A stretch of 64,000 nt of DNA, taken from an uncultured Cellulophaga sp. (GTDB taxonomy: Bacteria > Bacteroidota > Bacteroidia > Flavobacteriales > Flavobacteriaceae). Below the pieces are notes generated by a model, which did not search any database, was not told where the DNA came from, and worked only from the letters and a program-made list of their open reading frames with translations. The stretch's first letter is position 1. Every line of letters starts with the position of its first letter. Where the stretch lies: positions 186,001 to 250,000 of the forward strand of contig CANLOV010000003.1 in assembly GCA_947492955.1 (NCBI GenBank). Direction: 5' to 3'. The position numbers and the translations under genes were made by a program. Of the stretch, positions 54,615 to 63,398 are shown in pieces.

Positions 54615-56279
54615 CTAATATGCATCATCATGCACATTAGCTACTGCTCTACCAGATGGGTCATTCATATTTTTAAATGCTTCATCCCATTCTAAAGCAA
54701 TTTTTGTACTACATGCTACCGATGCTTCTTGAGGCACACATAGTGCTGCTGCATCTGATGGGAAATGAGATTCAAAAATACTTCTATAGTAAAACTCTTC
54801 TTTTGATAAAGGTGTTTGTAAAGGGAACTTATATTGTGCGTTTGCCAATTGTTCGTCTGTTACTTCTGTTTCTACTACTTGTTTTAAAGTATCAATCCAG
54901 CTATAACCAACTCCATCAGAAAATTGTTCTTTTTGTCTCCATGCTACACTCTCTGGTAACATATCTTCAAATGCCTTACGAACAACCCACTTCTCCATAC
55001 GCTCTCCGTTGATCATTTTATCTTGCGGGTTTATACGCATAGCTACATCCATAAACTCTTTATCTAAAAATGGTACACGACCTTCTATACCCCAAGCTGC
55101 TAAAGATTTATTTGCTCTTAAGCAATCGTACATATGTAACTTATCTAACTTACGCACTGTTTCTTCATGAAATTCCTGAGCATTTGGTGCTTTGTGGAAA
55201 TACAAGTATCCTCCAAACAATTCATCAGCTCCTTCACCAGACAACACCATTTTTATTCCCATAGACTTAATTACTCTAGCCATAAGGTACATAGGAGTAG
55301 AAGCCCTAATAGTTGTCATGTCATAGGTTTCTAAGTTATAAACCACATCTCTAATAGCATCTAATCCTTCCTGAATAGTAAACTTTATTTCGTGGTGTAC
55401 TGTTCCAATATGATCTGCTACTTTTTGAGCTGCAGCTAAATCTGGAGAACCTTCTAAACCTACAGAAAAAGAGTGTAATTGTGGCCACCAAGCTCCTGTT
55501 TCATCATTAGACTCCACTCTCTTTTCTGCATATTTTTTAGCAACTGCAGATGTAATAGACGAATCTAAACCTCCTGATAATAAAACCCCATAAGGCACAT
55601 CTGACATTAACTGTCTTTTTACTGCTGCCTCTAAAGCTTCTTTTATTTCTTGTATGCTTGTTTCATTTTCTTTTACAGCATCGTATTCCATCCAATCTCT
55701 AGAATACCATTTTGTTAATTGCCCATCTTTACTAGACAAATAATGACCGGGAGGAAAAAGTTCTATTTTAGTACATGTACCTTCTAGAGCTTTTAACTCA
55801 GATGCTACATAAAAAGTTCCATTCTCATCCCAACCAATATAAAGAGGAATAATCCCCATATGATCACGTGCAACAAAATATTCGTCTTTTTCTATATCAT
55901 ATATAGCAAAACCGAATATCCCATTCATTTCATCTACAAACGTAGGTCCTTTTTCTTTGTATAAAGCTAAAATTACTTCGCAATCAGACTCAGTTTTAAA
56001 ATCATACTTACCTTCAAATTGCTTACGTAATTCTCTATGATTGTATATTTCTCCGTTCGCTGCTAACACCAAATTACCATTATCACTATATAAAGGTTGT
56101 GTTCCAGAAGCTGGGTCAACAATTGCTAAACGCTCGTGCGCTAAAATTGCTTTTTCATTAGAAAAAATACCACTCCAATCTGGACCTCTATGTCTAATTT
56201 TCTTCGACATCTCCAATAATTGAGGCCTTAATGCCTCTGTGCTCTCTTTTACATCAAACGCACATACAATTCCACACAT
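54615..56279 (-). CDS. asnB: Asparagine synthase (glutamine-hydrolysing)
   Basis: AsnB makes asparagine from aspartate, glutamine and ATP. The 554-residue protein starts MCGIVCAF with Cys2 as the glutaminase nucleophile, followed by RHRGPDWSG, LAHERLAIVDP and NGEIYNHRELR. The synthetase half carries the PP-loop GVLLSGGLDSSI and LSGEGADELFGGYLYF. The full length is normal, close to E. coli AsnB. It is monocistronic, with a promoter candidate and a terminator of its own. Confidence 0.96.
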   Translation of the reverse strand: MCGIVCAFDVKESTEALRPQLLEMSKKIRHRGPDWSGIFSNEKAILAHERLAIVDPASGTQPLYSDNGNLVLAANGEIYNHRELRKQFEGKYDFKTESDCEVILALYKEKGPTFVDEMNGIFGFAIYDIEKDEYFVARDHMGIIPLYIGWDENGTFYVASELKALEGTCTKIELFPPGHYLSSKDGQLTKWYSRDWMEYDAVKENETSIQEIKEALEAAVKRQLMSDVPYGVLLSGGLDSSITSAVAKKYAEKRVESNDETGAWWPQLHSFSVGLEGSPDLAAAQKVADHIGTVHHEIKFTIQEGLDAIRDVVYNLETYDMTTIRASTPMYLMARVIKSMGIKMVLSGEGADELFGGYLYFHKAPNAQEFHEETVRKLDKLHMYDCLRANKSLAAWGIEGRVPFLDKEFMDVAMRINPQDKMINGERMEKWVVRKAFEDMLPESVAWRQKEQFSDGVGYSWIDTLKQVVETEVTDEQLANAQYKFPLQTPLSKEEFYYRSIFESHFPSDAAALCVPQEASVACSTKIALEWDEAFKNMNDPSGRAVANVHDDAY

Positions 56280-56308
56280 ATTCTACGTATTTATAATCAA
56301 TTAAAGTA

Positions 56309-56339
56309 CAAATATGAACATATACTATCAAAAAACAAA
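56309..56339 (-). promoter_or_regulatory. Candidate promoter of asnB
   Basis: On the minus strand TTTG (56339-56336) is followed after 19 nt by CATATTTG (56316-56309), one base from the -7 consensus. The 19-nt spacing matches the tRNA-Glu promoter. The box ends 29 nt before the asnB ATG. Confidence 0.5.
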
Positions 56340-56520
56340 CACAAATACATATATTAATTATAATTTAAAACAATAATCACAATTAAACATATAATATGAA
56401 ACCACAAAGCTATTTATTTTTTATAATGTAATGATTTTGTAAGGCTTAAGTAAGTTTAACTACTTTTTAAGAACAATCTTTAAAATTTTATTTAATTTTA
56501 AAAGCTAAACCAAAAGCATC

Positions 56521-57063
56521 ATGAAAAAAACAATCTCTTTTTCCTTATTAATCCTGGCATTAATATTTACAAGTACTACACAAGCTCAAAAATTTGGGGG
56601 ATTAGATAAAAGTCCTGCAGATATTGCAACATACCCATCGAGCTACAAAATATCCAACAAACTAATTAAAATCATATACAGCAGACCGCAATTAAAAGGG
56701 CGTTCTATATCTGAACTTGCGCCAGCAGGAAAAGTATGGCGTACAGGCGCTAACGAATCTGTTGAAATTACTTTTTATAAGGATGCTAACATAGATGGAG
56801 AAACAATAAAAGCTGGTACTTATTCTTTATTTACTATACCAGATGCCAACTCTTGGACCATTATTTTAAATAGTAAATTAAACCAATGGGGAGCTTACTC
56901 TTACGATAAGGCTGCCGATGTTGCTAGAGTTAAAGCCAGTACTAGTACAGATACCGATAACCTTGAAGCTTTTTCTATTGCTTTTAAAGAAGACCAAGAA
57001 TCTTCTACAGAGCTAATATTAGCTTGGGGAAAAACTCGTGTTTCTTTACCCATTGCATTTTAA
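56521..57063 (+). CDS. DUF2911 family secreted protein
   Basis: The 180-residue protein has a signal peptide (to TTQAQ, residue 22) and the DUF2911 core: KIIYSRPQLKGRSI, PAGKVWRTGANESVEITFYKD, and DGETIKAGTYSLFTIPD with the later strand-rich GAYSYD. The family is widespread in Bacteroidota, exported and of unknown activity. It is monocistronic, with a terminator downstream. Confidence 0.87.
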   Translation: MKKTISFSLLILALIFTSTTQAQKFGGLDKSPADIATYPSSYKISNKLIKIIYSRPQLKGRSISELAPAGKVWRTGANESVEITFYKDANIDGETIKAGTYSLFTIPDANSWTIILNSKLNQWGAYSYDKAADVARVKASTSTDTDNLEAFSIAFKEDQESSTELILAWGKTRVSLPIAF

Positions 57064-57085
57064 ACATAATAACTACAAAACATAA

Positions 57086-57121
57086 AAAAGCGAAATTACA
57101 CATGGCGTAATTTCGCTTTTC
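57086..57121. terminator. Bidirectional terminator
   Basis: A 14-bp perfect stem (aaaagcgaaattac and complement) with a 7-nt loop lies between the convergent DUF2911 and DUF2167 genes. Confidence 0.85.
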
Positions 57122-57140
57122 TTATTATTTACTATTTAAT

Positions 57141-58025
57141 TTAAGCTTCTTTAGAGCCAAATATTTTCTTTTTAAATACACTAAACAAGCCCACTGCACC
57201 TAAGGCTATAAATTTCCAAAATTTAAGCAATACCGCAAAAAAACCAACTTTTGCTAATACTTTACCTGCCACTAAACCTCCTATACCATAAGCAGCAACA
57301 TCATCTAAACCAGCATCAAAATCTGCATATGCATAACCTTCATTAAACTCTGCACTTTTTAATATAGCATCTATATCCTTATTAAATAAAGGAAGCACAT
57401 CCATATCGCCAATAGCATTCATATTTAAATATCCTTTTCTTCCTAAAATTCTAATATTATAATTTAATGTGTTTACATCGGTTCCTTCAAATTTTAACTC
57501 CTTAGCCCAATGCAGTTTTTTATTTTCTTGATCATAAAATGGCTTAGATGCCCAACCAACTAACTCTATTGTTCCATATCCTTGAGCAACTCTAGCACTA
57601 TTCCCCTCTCTTGCTTCTTTTTGCATTTGCGCTAATAAATCATCATAATCTATATCTTCTGCATCCTCATCTTCTACATAACCATCTTCCGAATAGGTAA
57701 CCTCCACAGCATATGTAAAATTATCACTTAACGGAGATATATTTTCTGGAAACAATAAACCTAAAACTTTACTTGGCGGATTCCCCCATAAATCGGACAA
57801 TACATAAGCACTTTGCTCTGCCCCTAAAAACTTATAACCATCTGGCACGTTTATAGAAGCAATACCATCTTTTAATTGAATTACTCCATATTCATATTTA
57901 AATGATTTCTCAATACTATCAAGAGTAATCTGGTAGGCCAACTCCTCTTCCCCAGTTATTCCATCTTGCGCAAATGATAACAAAGAAATAAATAGACTAA
58001 AAATAAAAACAGGTAATTTTCTCAT
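57141..58025 (-). CDS. DUF2167 family membrane protein
   Basis: The 294-residue protein has a signal peptide (to LLSFAQ), a soluble region beginning YGVIQLKDGIASINVPDGYKFL and containing YVLSDLWGNPPSKVLGLLFP (the DUF2167 core), an acidic stretch (EDEDAEDIDYDD), and two hydrophobic segments near the C-terminus (about residues 245-285) ending KKKIFGSKEA. The topology suggests a periplasmic domain anchored by a C-terminal hairpin. The family is uncharacterised in this phylum. It is not linked functionally to rpsU upstream. Confidence 0.85.
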   Translation of the reverse strand: MRKLPVFIFSLFISLLSFAQDGITGEEELAYQITLDSIEKSFKYEYGVIQLKDGIASINVPDGYKFLGAEQSAYVLSDLWGNPPSKVLGLLFPENISPLSDNFTYAVEVTYSEDGYVEDEDAEDIDYDDLLAQMQKEAREGNSARVAQGYGTIELVGWASKPFYDQENKKLHWAKELKFEGTDVNTLNYNIRILGRKGYLNMNAIGDMDVLPLFNKDIDAILKSAEFNEGYAYADFDAGLDDVAAYGIGGLVAGKVLAKVGFFAVLLKFWKFIALGAVGLFSVFKKKIFGSKEA

Positions 58026-58106
58026 TATGATTTATTTAGGTTTATATACTAAAACACAATACCATACAGCATATTGTGATTGTTATAAAAATTTAGAAAC
58101 AAAAAA

Positions 58107-58129
58107 AAATCCCGCTAATAGCGGGATTT
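58107..58129 (-). terminator. Terminator after rpsU
   Basis: The stem aaatcccgc / gcgggattt with a 5-nt loop, preceded on the plus strand by a run of A (a T run on the minus strand), lies 26 nt past the rpsU stop. Confidence 0.82.
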
Positions 58130-58154
58130 ATATATTACTTAAATACAATAGACA

Positions 58155-58349
58155 TTATATTTCTTCTTGATCTCTAAGACCTTGAATATATTGTGCCTTT
58201 TGAACTTTTGCTCTATTCTTAACAGATGGCTTTATAAACTGCTGACGCTTTCTTAATTGACGCATAGTACCAGTCTTATCAAACTTACGCTTGAAACGCT
58301 TTAGCGGCCTATCTATATTTTCTCCTTCTTTAATTGGTATAATTAACAT
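58155..58349 (-). CDS. rpsU: 30S ribosomal protein bS21
   Basis: The start is ATG 58347-58349 (MLIIPIKEGENIDRPLKRFK), giving the usual 64-residue bS21; the longer frame from 58391 reads through the ribosome-binding site and is rejected. The protein is short and basic with RPLKRFKRKFDKTGTMRQLRKR. In Flavobacterium ribosomes bS21 helps hide the 16S anti-Shine-Dalgarno, which explains why the phylum ignores SD sequences. This gene is the exception in the window, with a strong SD in front, as expected for autoregulation. Confidence 0.96.
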   Translation of the reverse strand: MLIIPIKEGENIDRPLKRFKRKFDKTGTMRQLRKRQQFIKPSVKNRAKVQKAQYIQGLRDQEEI

Positions 58350-58357
58350 AAGCTTTA

Positions 58358-58368
58358 ACCTCCTTTCT
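58358..58368 (-). promoter_or_regulatory. Extended Shine-Dalgarno sequence of rpsU
   Basis: On the minus strand AGAAAGGAGGT lies 8 nt before the ATG. This is an 11-nt complement to the standard 16S 3' end (ACCUCCUUUCU). The core AGGAGG occupies 58364-58359, 9 nt from the start codon. No comparable SD was noticed before the other starts I inspected. Confidence 0.9.
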
Positions 58369-58388
58369 TTAGTGATTTTTTCGGACTG

Positions 58389-58396
58389 CAAATATA
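58389..58396 (-). promoter_or_regulatory. Candidate -7 box for rpsU
   Basis: The minus strand reads TATATTTG, 39 nt before the rpsU ATG, which would give a leader of about 30-35 nt holding the SD. Confidence 0.45.
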
Positions 58397-58422
58397 CAAG
58401 TAATAAACCAATTAGAATTAGT

Positions 58423-59562
58423 TTATTTTAAAATATTTTTTGCAATTACTACTTTTTGTATTTCCGTAGTACCTTCTCCTATGGTACATAACTTTGAATC
58501 TCTATAAAATTTCTCTACCGGAAAGTCTTTTGTATATCCATATCCTCCATGTATTTGCACAGCATCATTAGCTATTTTTACACATACTTCAGAGGCATAC
58601 ATTTTAGACATGGCTCCCATTTTGGTTACTTTCTTACCTGCATTTTTAAGATAAGCAGATTTATGTAACAGCAATTCTGATGCTTCTATTTCTGTAGCCA
58701 TATCTGCCAATTTAAAAGAAATTCCTTGAAATTCACTTATTGGCTTTCCAAATTGATGTCTTTCTTTTGCATACTTTAATGCTGCTTCATAAGCACCTTT
58801 AGAAATACCTAAAGACAATGCCCCTATAGATATGCGTCCACCATCTAGTATTTTCATAGATTGTATAAAGCCATCTCCTATTTCTCCTAAACGATTGGCA
58901 TCTGGAATTCTACAATTAGAAAACACCAATTCTGCAGTTTCACTGGCACGCATTCCTAATTTATCTTCTTTTTTACCAGCTGTAAAACCTGGAGTACCTC
59001 TTTCTACAACAAAAGCAGACATGCCATGGCTATCTCCTTTTTCTCCTGTTCTAACAACCACAACTGCTATATCGCCACTTTTTCCGTGCGTAATAAAGTT
59101 CTTAGCCCCATTTAGTATCCAATCGTCACCATCTTTAACCGCTGTTGTACTCATTCCACCAGCATCCGACCCTGTATTATGCTCTGTTAAACCCCAAGCT
59201 CCAATATGCTCTGCTGTTGCCAATTTAGGAATCCACTTTTCTTTTTGTTCTTGAGTTCCAAATGATAATATATGATTTGTACATAATGAATTATGTGCTG
59301 CTACAGATAAACCAATAGAAGGATCTACTTTAGATATTTCTTCTATTATTGCTATATACTCATGATACCCTAGTCCAGAGCCTCCGAATTCCTCAGGAAC
59401 CAAAACCCCCATAAATCCTAATTCTCCTGCTTTTTTTAAGGCTTCAACCGGAAAAACCTGTGACTCGTCCCACTCCATTACATATGGTCTAAGATATTGT
59501 TCCGCATATTCTTTTGCAGATGCAGCGACCATTTTCTGAGTCTCCGAATAATCAAAATTCAT
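58423..59562 (-). CDS. Acyl-CoA dehydrogenase
   Basis: The enzyme oxidises acyl-CoA to the 2,3-enoyl form with FAD, the first step of beta-oxidation or of branched-chain amino acid breakdown. The 379-residue protein (from MNFDYSETQKMVA; an ATG eight codons earlier at 59586 overlaps the upstream stop as ATGA and is an alternative) has the signatures AEHIGAWGLTEHNTGSDAGG and QIHGGYGYTKDFPVEKFYRD, and the base-containing GEGTTEIQKVVIA. Substrate length is not predictable. It directly follows a helix-hairpin-helix protein on the minus strand. Confidence 0.93.
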   Translation of the reverse strand: MNFDYSETQKMVAASAKEYAEQYLRPYVMEWDESQVFPVEALKKAGELGFMGVLVPEEFGGSGLGYHEYIAIIEEISKVDPSIGLSVAAHNSLCTNHILSFGTQEQKEKWIPKLATAEHIGAWGLTEHNTGSDAGGMSTTAVKDGDDWILNGAKNFITHGKSGDIAVVVVRTGEKGDSHGMSAFVVERGTPGFTAGKKEDKLGMRASETAELVFSNCRIPDANRLGEIGDGFIQSMKILDGGRISIGALSLGISKGAYEAALKYAKERHQFGKPISEFQGISFKLADMATEIEASELLLHKSAYLKNAGKKVTKMGAMSKMYASEVCVKIANDAVQIHGGYGYTKDFPVEKFYRDSKLCTIGEGTTEIQKVVIAKNILK

Positions 59563-59582
59563 TGTTGATATTGTATCTGAAA

Positions 59583-60461
59583 TCATTCTAGCAATTTTGT
59601 GTACAAATATAATTTAATTCTATCAATCTTATCCGTTGGAAACCCCTCTATTTTGTTTAACTCTTTAAATGATTTAATTAAACCATTCTCTTGTCTATAA
59701 GCTATAATTTTCTTAGCTACAGGATAACTTATATAGGCAATTTTTGATATTTCGTGGGCAGATGCTTCATTTATATTTACTTGGCTAATTTTTGGTTTTG
59801 ATAGTACTCTATAATTAAACAAAATGCGTTTTACCACTTCTGGCTTTAATGCGTAAACGTCATTTAACTGATCATCAATAAGAAAACCTCCTAGCCTTTT
59901 TCTAAATTTTACAATCCTTTTTGATAATTTATCTCCTACCCCCGTTATCTTTTTTAATTCTATTGCCGTAACTGTATTTAAATCTTTAACACGGTTTACT
60001 TTTTTTACACTATTCTTTTTAAGTGTACGAGTATTATTTTTTTGGCTTACCCACTCTGGAAACTTAAAATAAGGCCCTATTTTCTTTAATAATGAGTCTG
60101 ATATTAAAGTAAGTTCCTGAAACTCTTTAGCTGAGTTTACATACTTACCTTCTAACCTAAAAGCATGCAACCTATCAATTTCATTTACAGACATCCCTAA
60201 TGTATAGCCCTTATAATCTGTTATATAATTAGGGTTAAAAGGATATTGTTTTATGCTATCCTTTTTGGATGCTTCTTCTTTTAACGTAGCTATTTGTAAT
60301 GCTGTAGTTGCATCTGCCTTAAAAACGTCTGAAGAAACACTTGTACTTAAATAAGAGTATGCAAAATACCCCAGTTGTAACAATACTATTATTAGTAACA
60401 AAAAGAAAATCCCACTTCGTTCTTGTTTATTGAACTTAAAGTGGGATTTAAATTTATTCAT
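59583..60461 (-). CDS. Helix-hairpin-helix (ComEA-like) membrane protein
   Basis: The 292-residue protein has one N-terminal membrane helix (about residues 18-36) and a soluble part with repeated helix-hairpin-helix segments: VNEIDRLHAFRLEGKYV, TVTAIELKKITGVGDKLSKRIVKFRK and VNINEASAHEISKIAYISYPVAKKIIAYRQ, the last two being DNA-binding HhH types found in ComEA. It is longer than ComEA and has three to four HhH units. In Bacteroidota such proteins are usually annotated without a tested role; DNA uptake is only one possibility. It lies between an AGCS symporter and the acyl-CoA dehydrogenase. Confidence 0.85.
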   Translation of the reverse strand: MNKFKSHFKFNKQERSGIFFLLLIIVLLQLGYFAYSYLSTSVSSDVFKADATTALQIATLKEEASKKDSIKQYPFNPNYITDYKGYTLGMSVNEIDRLHAFRLEGKYVNSAKEFQELTLISDSLLKKIGPYFKFPEWVSQKNNTRTLKKNSVKKVNRVKDLNTVTAIELKKITGVGDKLSKRIVKFRKRLGGFLIDDQLNDVYALKPEVVKRILFNYRVLSKPKISQVNINEASAHEISKIAYISYPVAKKIIAYRQENGLIKSFKELNKIEGFPTDKIDRIKLYLYTKLLE

Positions 60462-60469
60462 TTTTAATC

Positions 60470-62062
60470 TTAGGACTTAACCGTCTTTATAGCTTCTAAA
60501 TATCTATTTAATTGTTTTTTAACTACAGGGAATAAGAAAAATAAACCTATCATATTAGGGAAAACCATAGCAAATATCATAGCATCAGAGAAATCCCAAA
60601 TAGATTTCATACTTGCTGCTGCTCCAATAACAATAAAAGTTAAAAATAATAATTTGTATACCAAATCGGCTGTTTTACCTCTTCCAAATAAAAATTTCCA
60701 TGATTGTAATCCGTAGTACGACCAAGAAATCATAGTTGATACCGCAAATAAAACTACAGCTATTGTTAAAAAGATATCTGAATAAGGAATGTACTTTGCA
60801 AAAGCCATTGAGGTAATACCAGCTCCTTCATAAGAAACTCCATCAATCATTACCGAACCTTCTCCTCCATATTCAAACACGCCTCCAAAATTAAATATGA
60901 TAATTACCAATGCTGTCATTGTACAAATAACTACAGTATCTATAAAAGGCTCTAATAAAGCTACCAAACCTTCAGATGCTGAATATTTTGTTTTAACGGC
61001 TGAGTGCGCAATAGAAGCCGACCCTGCTCCTGCTTCATTAGAAAATGCTGCTCTTTTAAAACCAACTAGCAACACTCCTATAACACTACCAACACCTATT
61101 GCCGTAGGGTTAAAAGCTTCTGTCATTATTAAAGCAATGGCATCACCTACTAAACTAAAATTAGATAGTATAATGTACAAACATGCTAAAAGATACATTG
61201 CTGCCATAAACGGCACCACCTTTTCTGTTACAGATGCTATTCTTTTAATTCCTCCAATAATTATTATTCCAACCAAAATAGCCAAAATAAGTCCAATTAT
61301 AGCTCCTGCACTGGTACTTTCTAAGCCCATCAATTTTTTTAATACAATTGTTGCTTGGTTAGATTGCGCTGCATTACCACCACCAAAGGAACCTCCTATA
61401 CAAAAGATTGCAAATAAGACTGCTGCAACTTTACCTAAGGTTTTAAAACCTCTCTCCTTTAATCCTTTACTTATATAATACATTGGCCCGCCATATACCG
61501 TACCATCTTCTCCTACATCTCTATATTGAACTCCTAGCGTACACTCTACAAATTTTGACGACATTCCTAAAAGCCCACAAATGATCATCCAAAATGTGGC
61601 GCCCGGACCACCTAAAGCAATTGCTAAAGCCACACCTGCTATATTACCGTTACCTACTGTTCCCGAAACTGCTGTTGCCAAGGCTTGGAAATGACTAACT
61701 TCTCCTTCTTCACTTTCATCTTTTATGGTATCGGGGATATCACCATCAATAGCCATATCTGTTTTTTCTAATCCTCCGCTCTCGATATCATCATACTTAC
61801 CTCTTACCGTATTTACCGCTTTTCCAAAATATCTTATGTTTGGAAATCCAAAATAAATAGTAAAAAATAAGGCACTTAGTACTAATAAGATTAAAACAAA
61901 AGGAATGTCAAAAATTGTGAAGAAAACTAATGCTGAAAAGAAATCTGATACTGGTTTAAAAGCTTTGTCTATTTTTTGATCTAAACCTATTTCTGCGGTT
62001 TCTTGTGCTAAGGATAATAATGGTAAAAACATCATAAAAAAAGCAGTTGCTTTATACTTCAT
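60470..62062 (-). CDS. Alanine/glycine:cation symporter family protein (AGCS)
   Basis: The 530-residue protein has an N-terminal hydrophobic stretch that may be a signal (to SLAQ), then about eleven helices. The AGCS signature is seen in VSHFQALATAVSGTVGNGNIAGVALAI and PGATFWMIICGLLGMSSKFVECTLGVQYRDV, followed by GGPMYYISKGLKERG. The family carries alanine or glycine with Na+ or H+. It has a longer N-terminal region than usual (about 75 residues before the core). It stands 8 nt upstream of the HhH gene, perhaps in one transcript. Confidence 0.93.
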   Translation of the reverse strand: MKYKATAFFMMFLPLLSLAQETAEIGLDQKIDKAFKPVSDFFSALVFFTIFDIPFVLILLVLSALFFTIYFGFPNIRYFGKAVNTVRGKYDDIESGGLEKTDMAIDGDIPDTIKDESEEGEVSHFQALATAVSGTVGNGNIAGVALAIALGGPGATFWMIICGLLGMSSKFVECTLGVQYRDVGEDGTVYGGPMYYISKGLKERGFKTLGKVAAVLFAIFCIGGSFGGGNAAQSNQATIVLKKLMGLESTSAGAIIGLILAILVGIIIIGGIKRIASVTEKVVPFMAAMYLLACLYIILSNFSLVGDAIALIMTEAFNPTAIGVGSVIGVLLVGFKRAAFSNEAGAGSASIAHSAVKTKYSASEGLVALLEPFIDTVVICTMTALVIIIFNFGGVFEYGGEGSVMIDGVSYEGAGITSMAFAKYIPYSDIFLTIAVVLFAVSTMISWSYYGLQSWKFLFGRGKTADLVYKLLFLTFIVIGAAASMKSIWDFSDAMIFAMVFPNMIGLFFLFPVVKKQLNRYLEAIKTVKS

Positions 62063-62148
62063 ACGGTATCTTTTTTGTGAAAAATCTTATAAAAACAGCA
62101 ATATCATAAAAATATTTAACCAAATCAAGGTTTTTTATTAAAAAATAT

Positions 62149-63159
62149 TCATAATTCTATATGAAACATTTCATTTAACTTTTTAATCTGTTCTGGTCTT
62201 CCCAAAACAATTACCTTACTCTTGGGTTCTAATTTTAAATCTGCTTCCGGATTTACAATATATTCTCCGTCTGGCGCTATATAACCAATAATGGTACACC
62301 CTGTTTTATTTCTTAAATCTAAATCTCTTATAGAGTTACATTCTATTTGATCCGAAAAATCTTCTATGGCTACTTCTTCTAAATTTGTGGTGTGTTTACC
62401 TTCTATAGATAATTTATCCATAAACGTAATTAAATCTGGCATTACAACTAAAGATGCCATATAATCTCCTCCTATTTTATCTGGCATTATTACTTTGTTT
62501 GCTCCTGCCAAGCGTAATTTATTTTGAGAAGTTATTTGTGATGCTCTACTTATTATAAACAAATCTTTATTCATTTGTCTTGCAGATAATACCACAAACA
62601 AATTAGCAGCATCATCTGGCAATGCTGTTATTAAATATTGAGCTCTTTCTATCCCTGCTGCAATTAGAACCTCATCTTCATTACCATCACCTTCTATAAA
62701 AAGATGTTCATCTTCGTGTTTTTCAATTACTTCTTTATCTTTTTCTATAATAACAAAAGAGCGGCCATATGCTTGTAATTTTTCTGATGCTTGTATACCG
62801 TTACGTCCGTAACCACATAAAATCACATGGTTCGTAAGACTACTAATTTTGTTTTTCACTTTCTTCTTTTTTAAAAGTTGTAATGAGTTTTTACTTAGAA
62901 TATATTCTGTTATTACAGATATTGCATATGCGAATATAAATACGCTAGATATAATTAATAATACCGTAAATATTTTACCTACATCATCTAATGGTTTTTG
63001 CTCAGAAAAGCCTACTGTTGTTACCGTAATAACAGTCATATAAAAAGCTTCTATCCAAGAATAGCCTTCTAAAAATCGATACCCTAGAACTCCTGTAAGG
63101 ATTACGACTAACACTAAAAAAAGTGCTGTATATATTCTTGACCTAAAAAGTTTAATCAT
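62149..63159 (-). CDS. Potassium channel with RCK (TrkA-N/TrkA-C) domains
   Basis: The 336-residue protein has two membrane helices flanking a pore helix and selectivity filter TVTTVGF (45-51, TVGF in place of the common TVGYG), then a TrkA-N Rossmann domain (HVILCGYGRNGIQASEKL with GxGxxG) and a TrkA-C domain (about 255-336). It is a ligand-gated K+ channel of the MthK/GsuK type. In other bacteria RCK domains can be controlled by NAD(H), Ca2+ or c-di-AMP; which applies here is not visible. A PspC gene lies 2 nt upstream on the same strand. Confidence 0.93.
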   Translation of the reverse strand: MIKLFRSRIYTALFLVLVVILTGVLGYRFLEGYSWIEAFYMTVITVTTVGFSEQKPLDDVGKIFTVLLIISSVFIFAYAISVITEYILSKNSLQLLKKKKVKNKISSLTNHVILCGYGRNGIQASEKLQAYGRSFVIIEKDKEVIEKHEDEHLFIEGDGNEDEVLIAAGIERAQYLITALPDDAANLFVVLSARQMNKDLFIISRASQITSQNKLRLAGANKVIMPDKIGGDYMASLVVMPDLITFMDKLSIEGKHTTNLEEVAIEDFSDQIECNSIRDLDLRNKTGCTIIGYIAPDGEYIVNPEADLKLEPKSKVIVLGRPEQIKKLNEMFHIEL

Positions 63160-63161
63160 AA

Positions 63162-63389
63162 TTACAAATCAAAAACAGAGGTTCTTTTCGTATATATTAA
63201 ATCTTTAATTTTTAACCAAAATGCTAAAAACAAATACAATGCAAAACCAAAACCTAGCGTAAAAAAAGCCAAGTAAATAAAAGAAGTTCGTACTACTTTA
63301 GCTCGTATCCCTATACGCTCTGCAATACGCCTACAAACCTCAAAGCCTCTTTTTTGGAAATAATAAAGTACCTGATAAAAAATATTCAT
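63162..63389 (-). CDS. PspC domain protein
   Basis: The 75-residue protein is a PspC domain: a basic amphipathic start (YYFQKRGFEVCRRIAERIGI), then one membrane helix (AFFTLGFGFALYLFLAFWLKI) and a short tail. PspC senses or responds to membrane stress in phage-shock systems. No PspA or PspB lies here. It precedes the K+ channel gene by 2 nt, so the two are cotranscribed. Confidence 0.88.
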   Translation of the reverse strand: MNIFYQVLYYFQKRGFEVCRRIAERIGIRAKVVRTSFIYLAFFTLGFGFALYLFLAFWLKIKDLIYTKRTSVFDL

Positions 63390-63398
63390 ATGTTAAAA

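Noticed and set aside
58350-58391. Longer start for rpsU
   Set aside because: The extra 14 codons cover the Shine-Dalgarno sequence and are absent from bS21 proteins.
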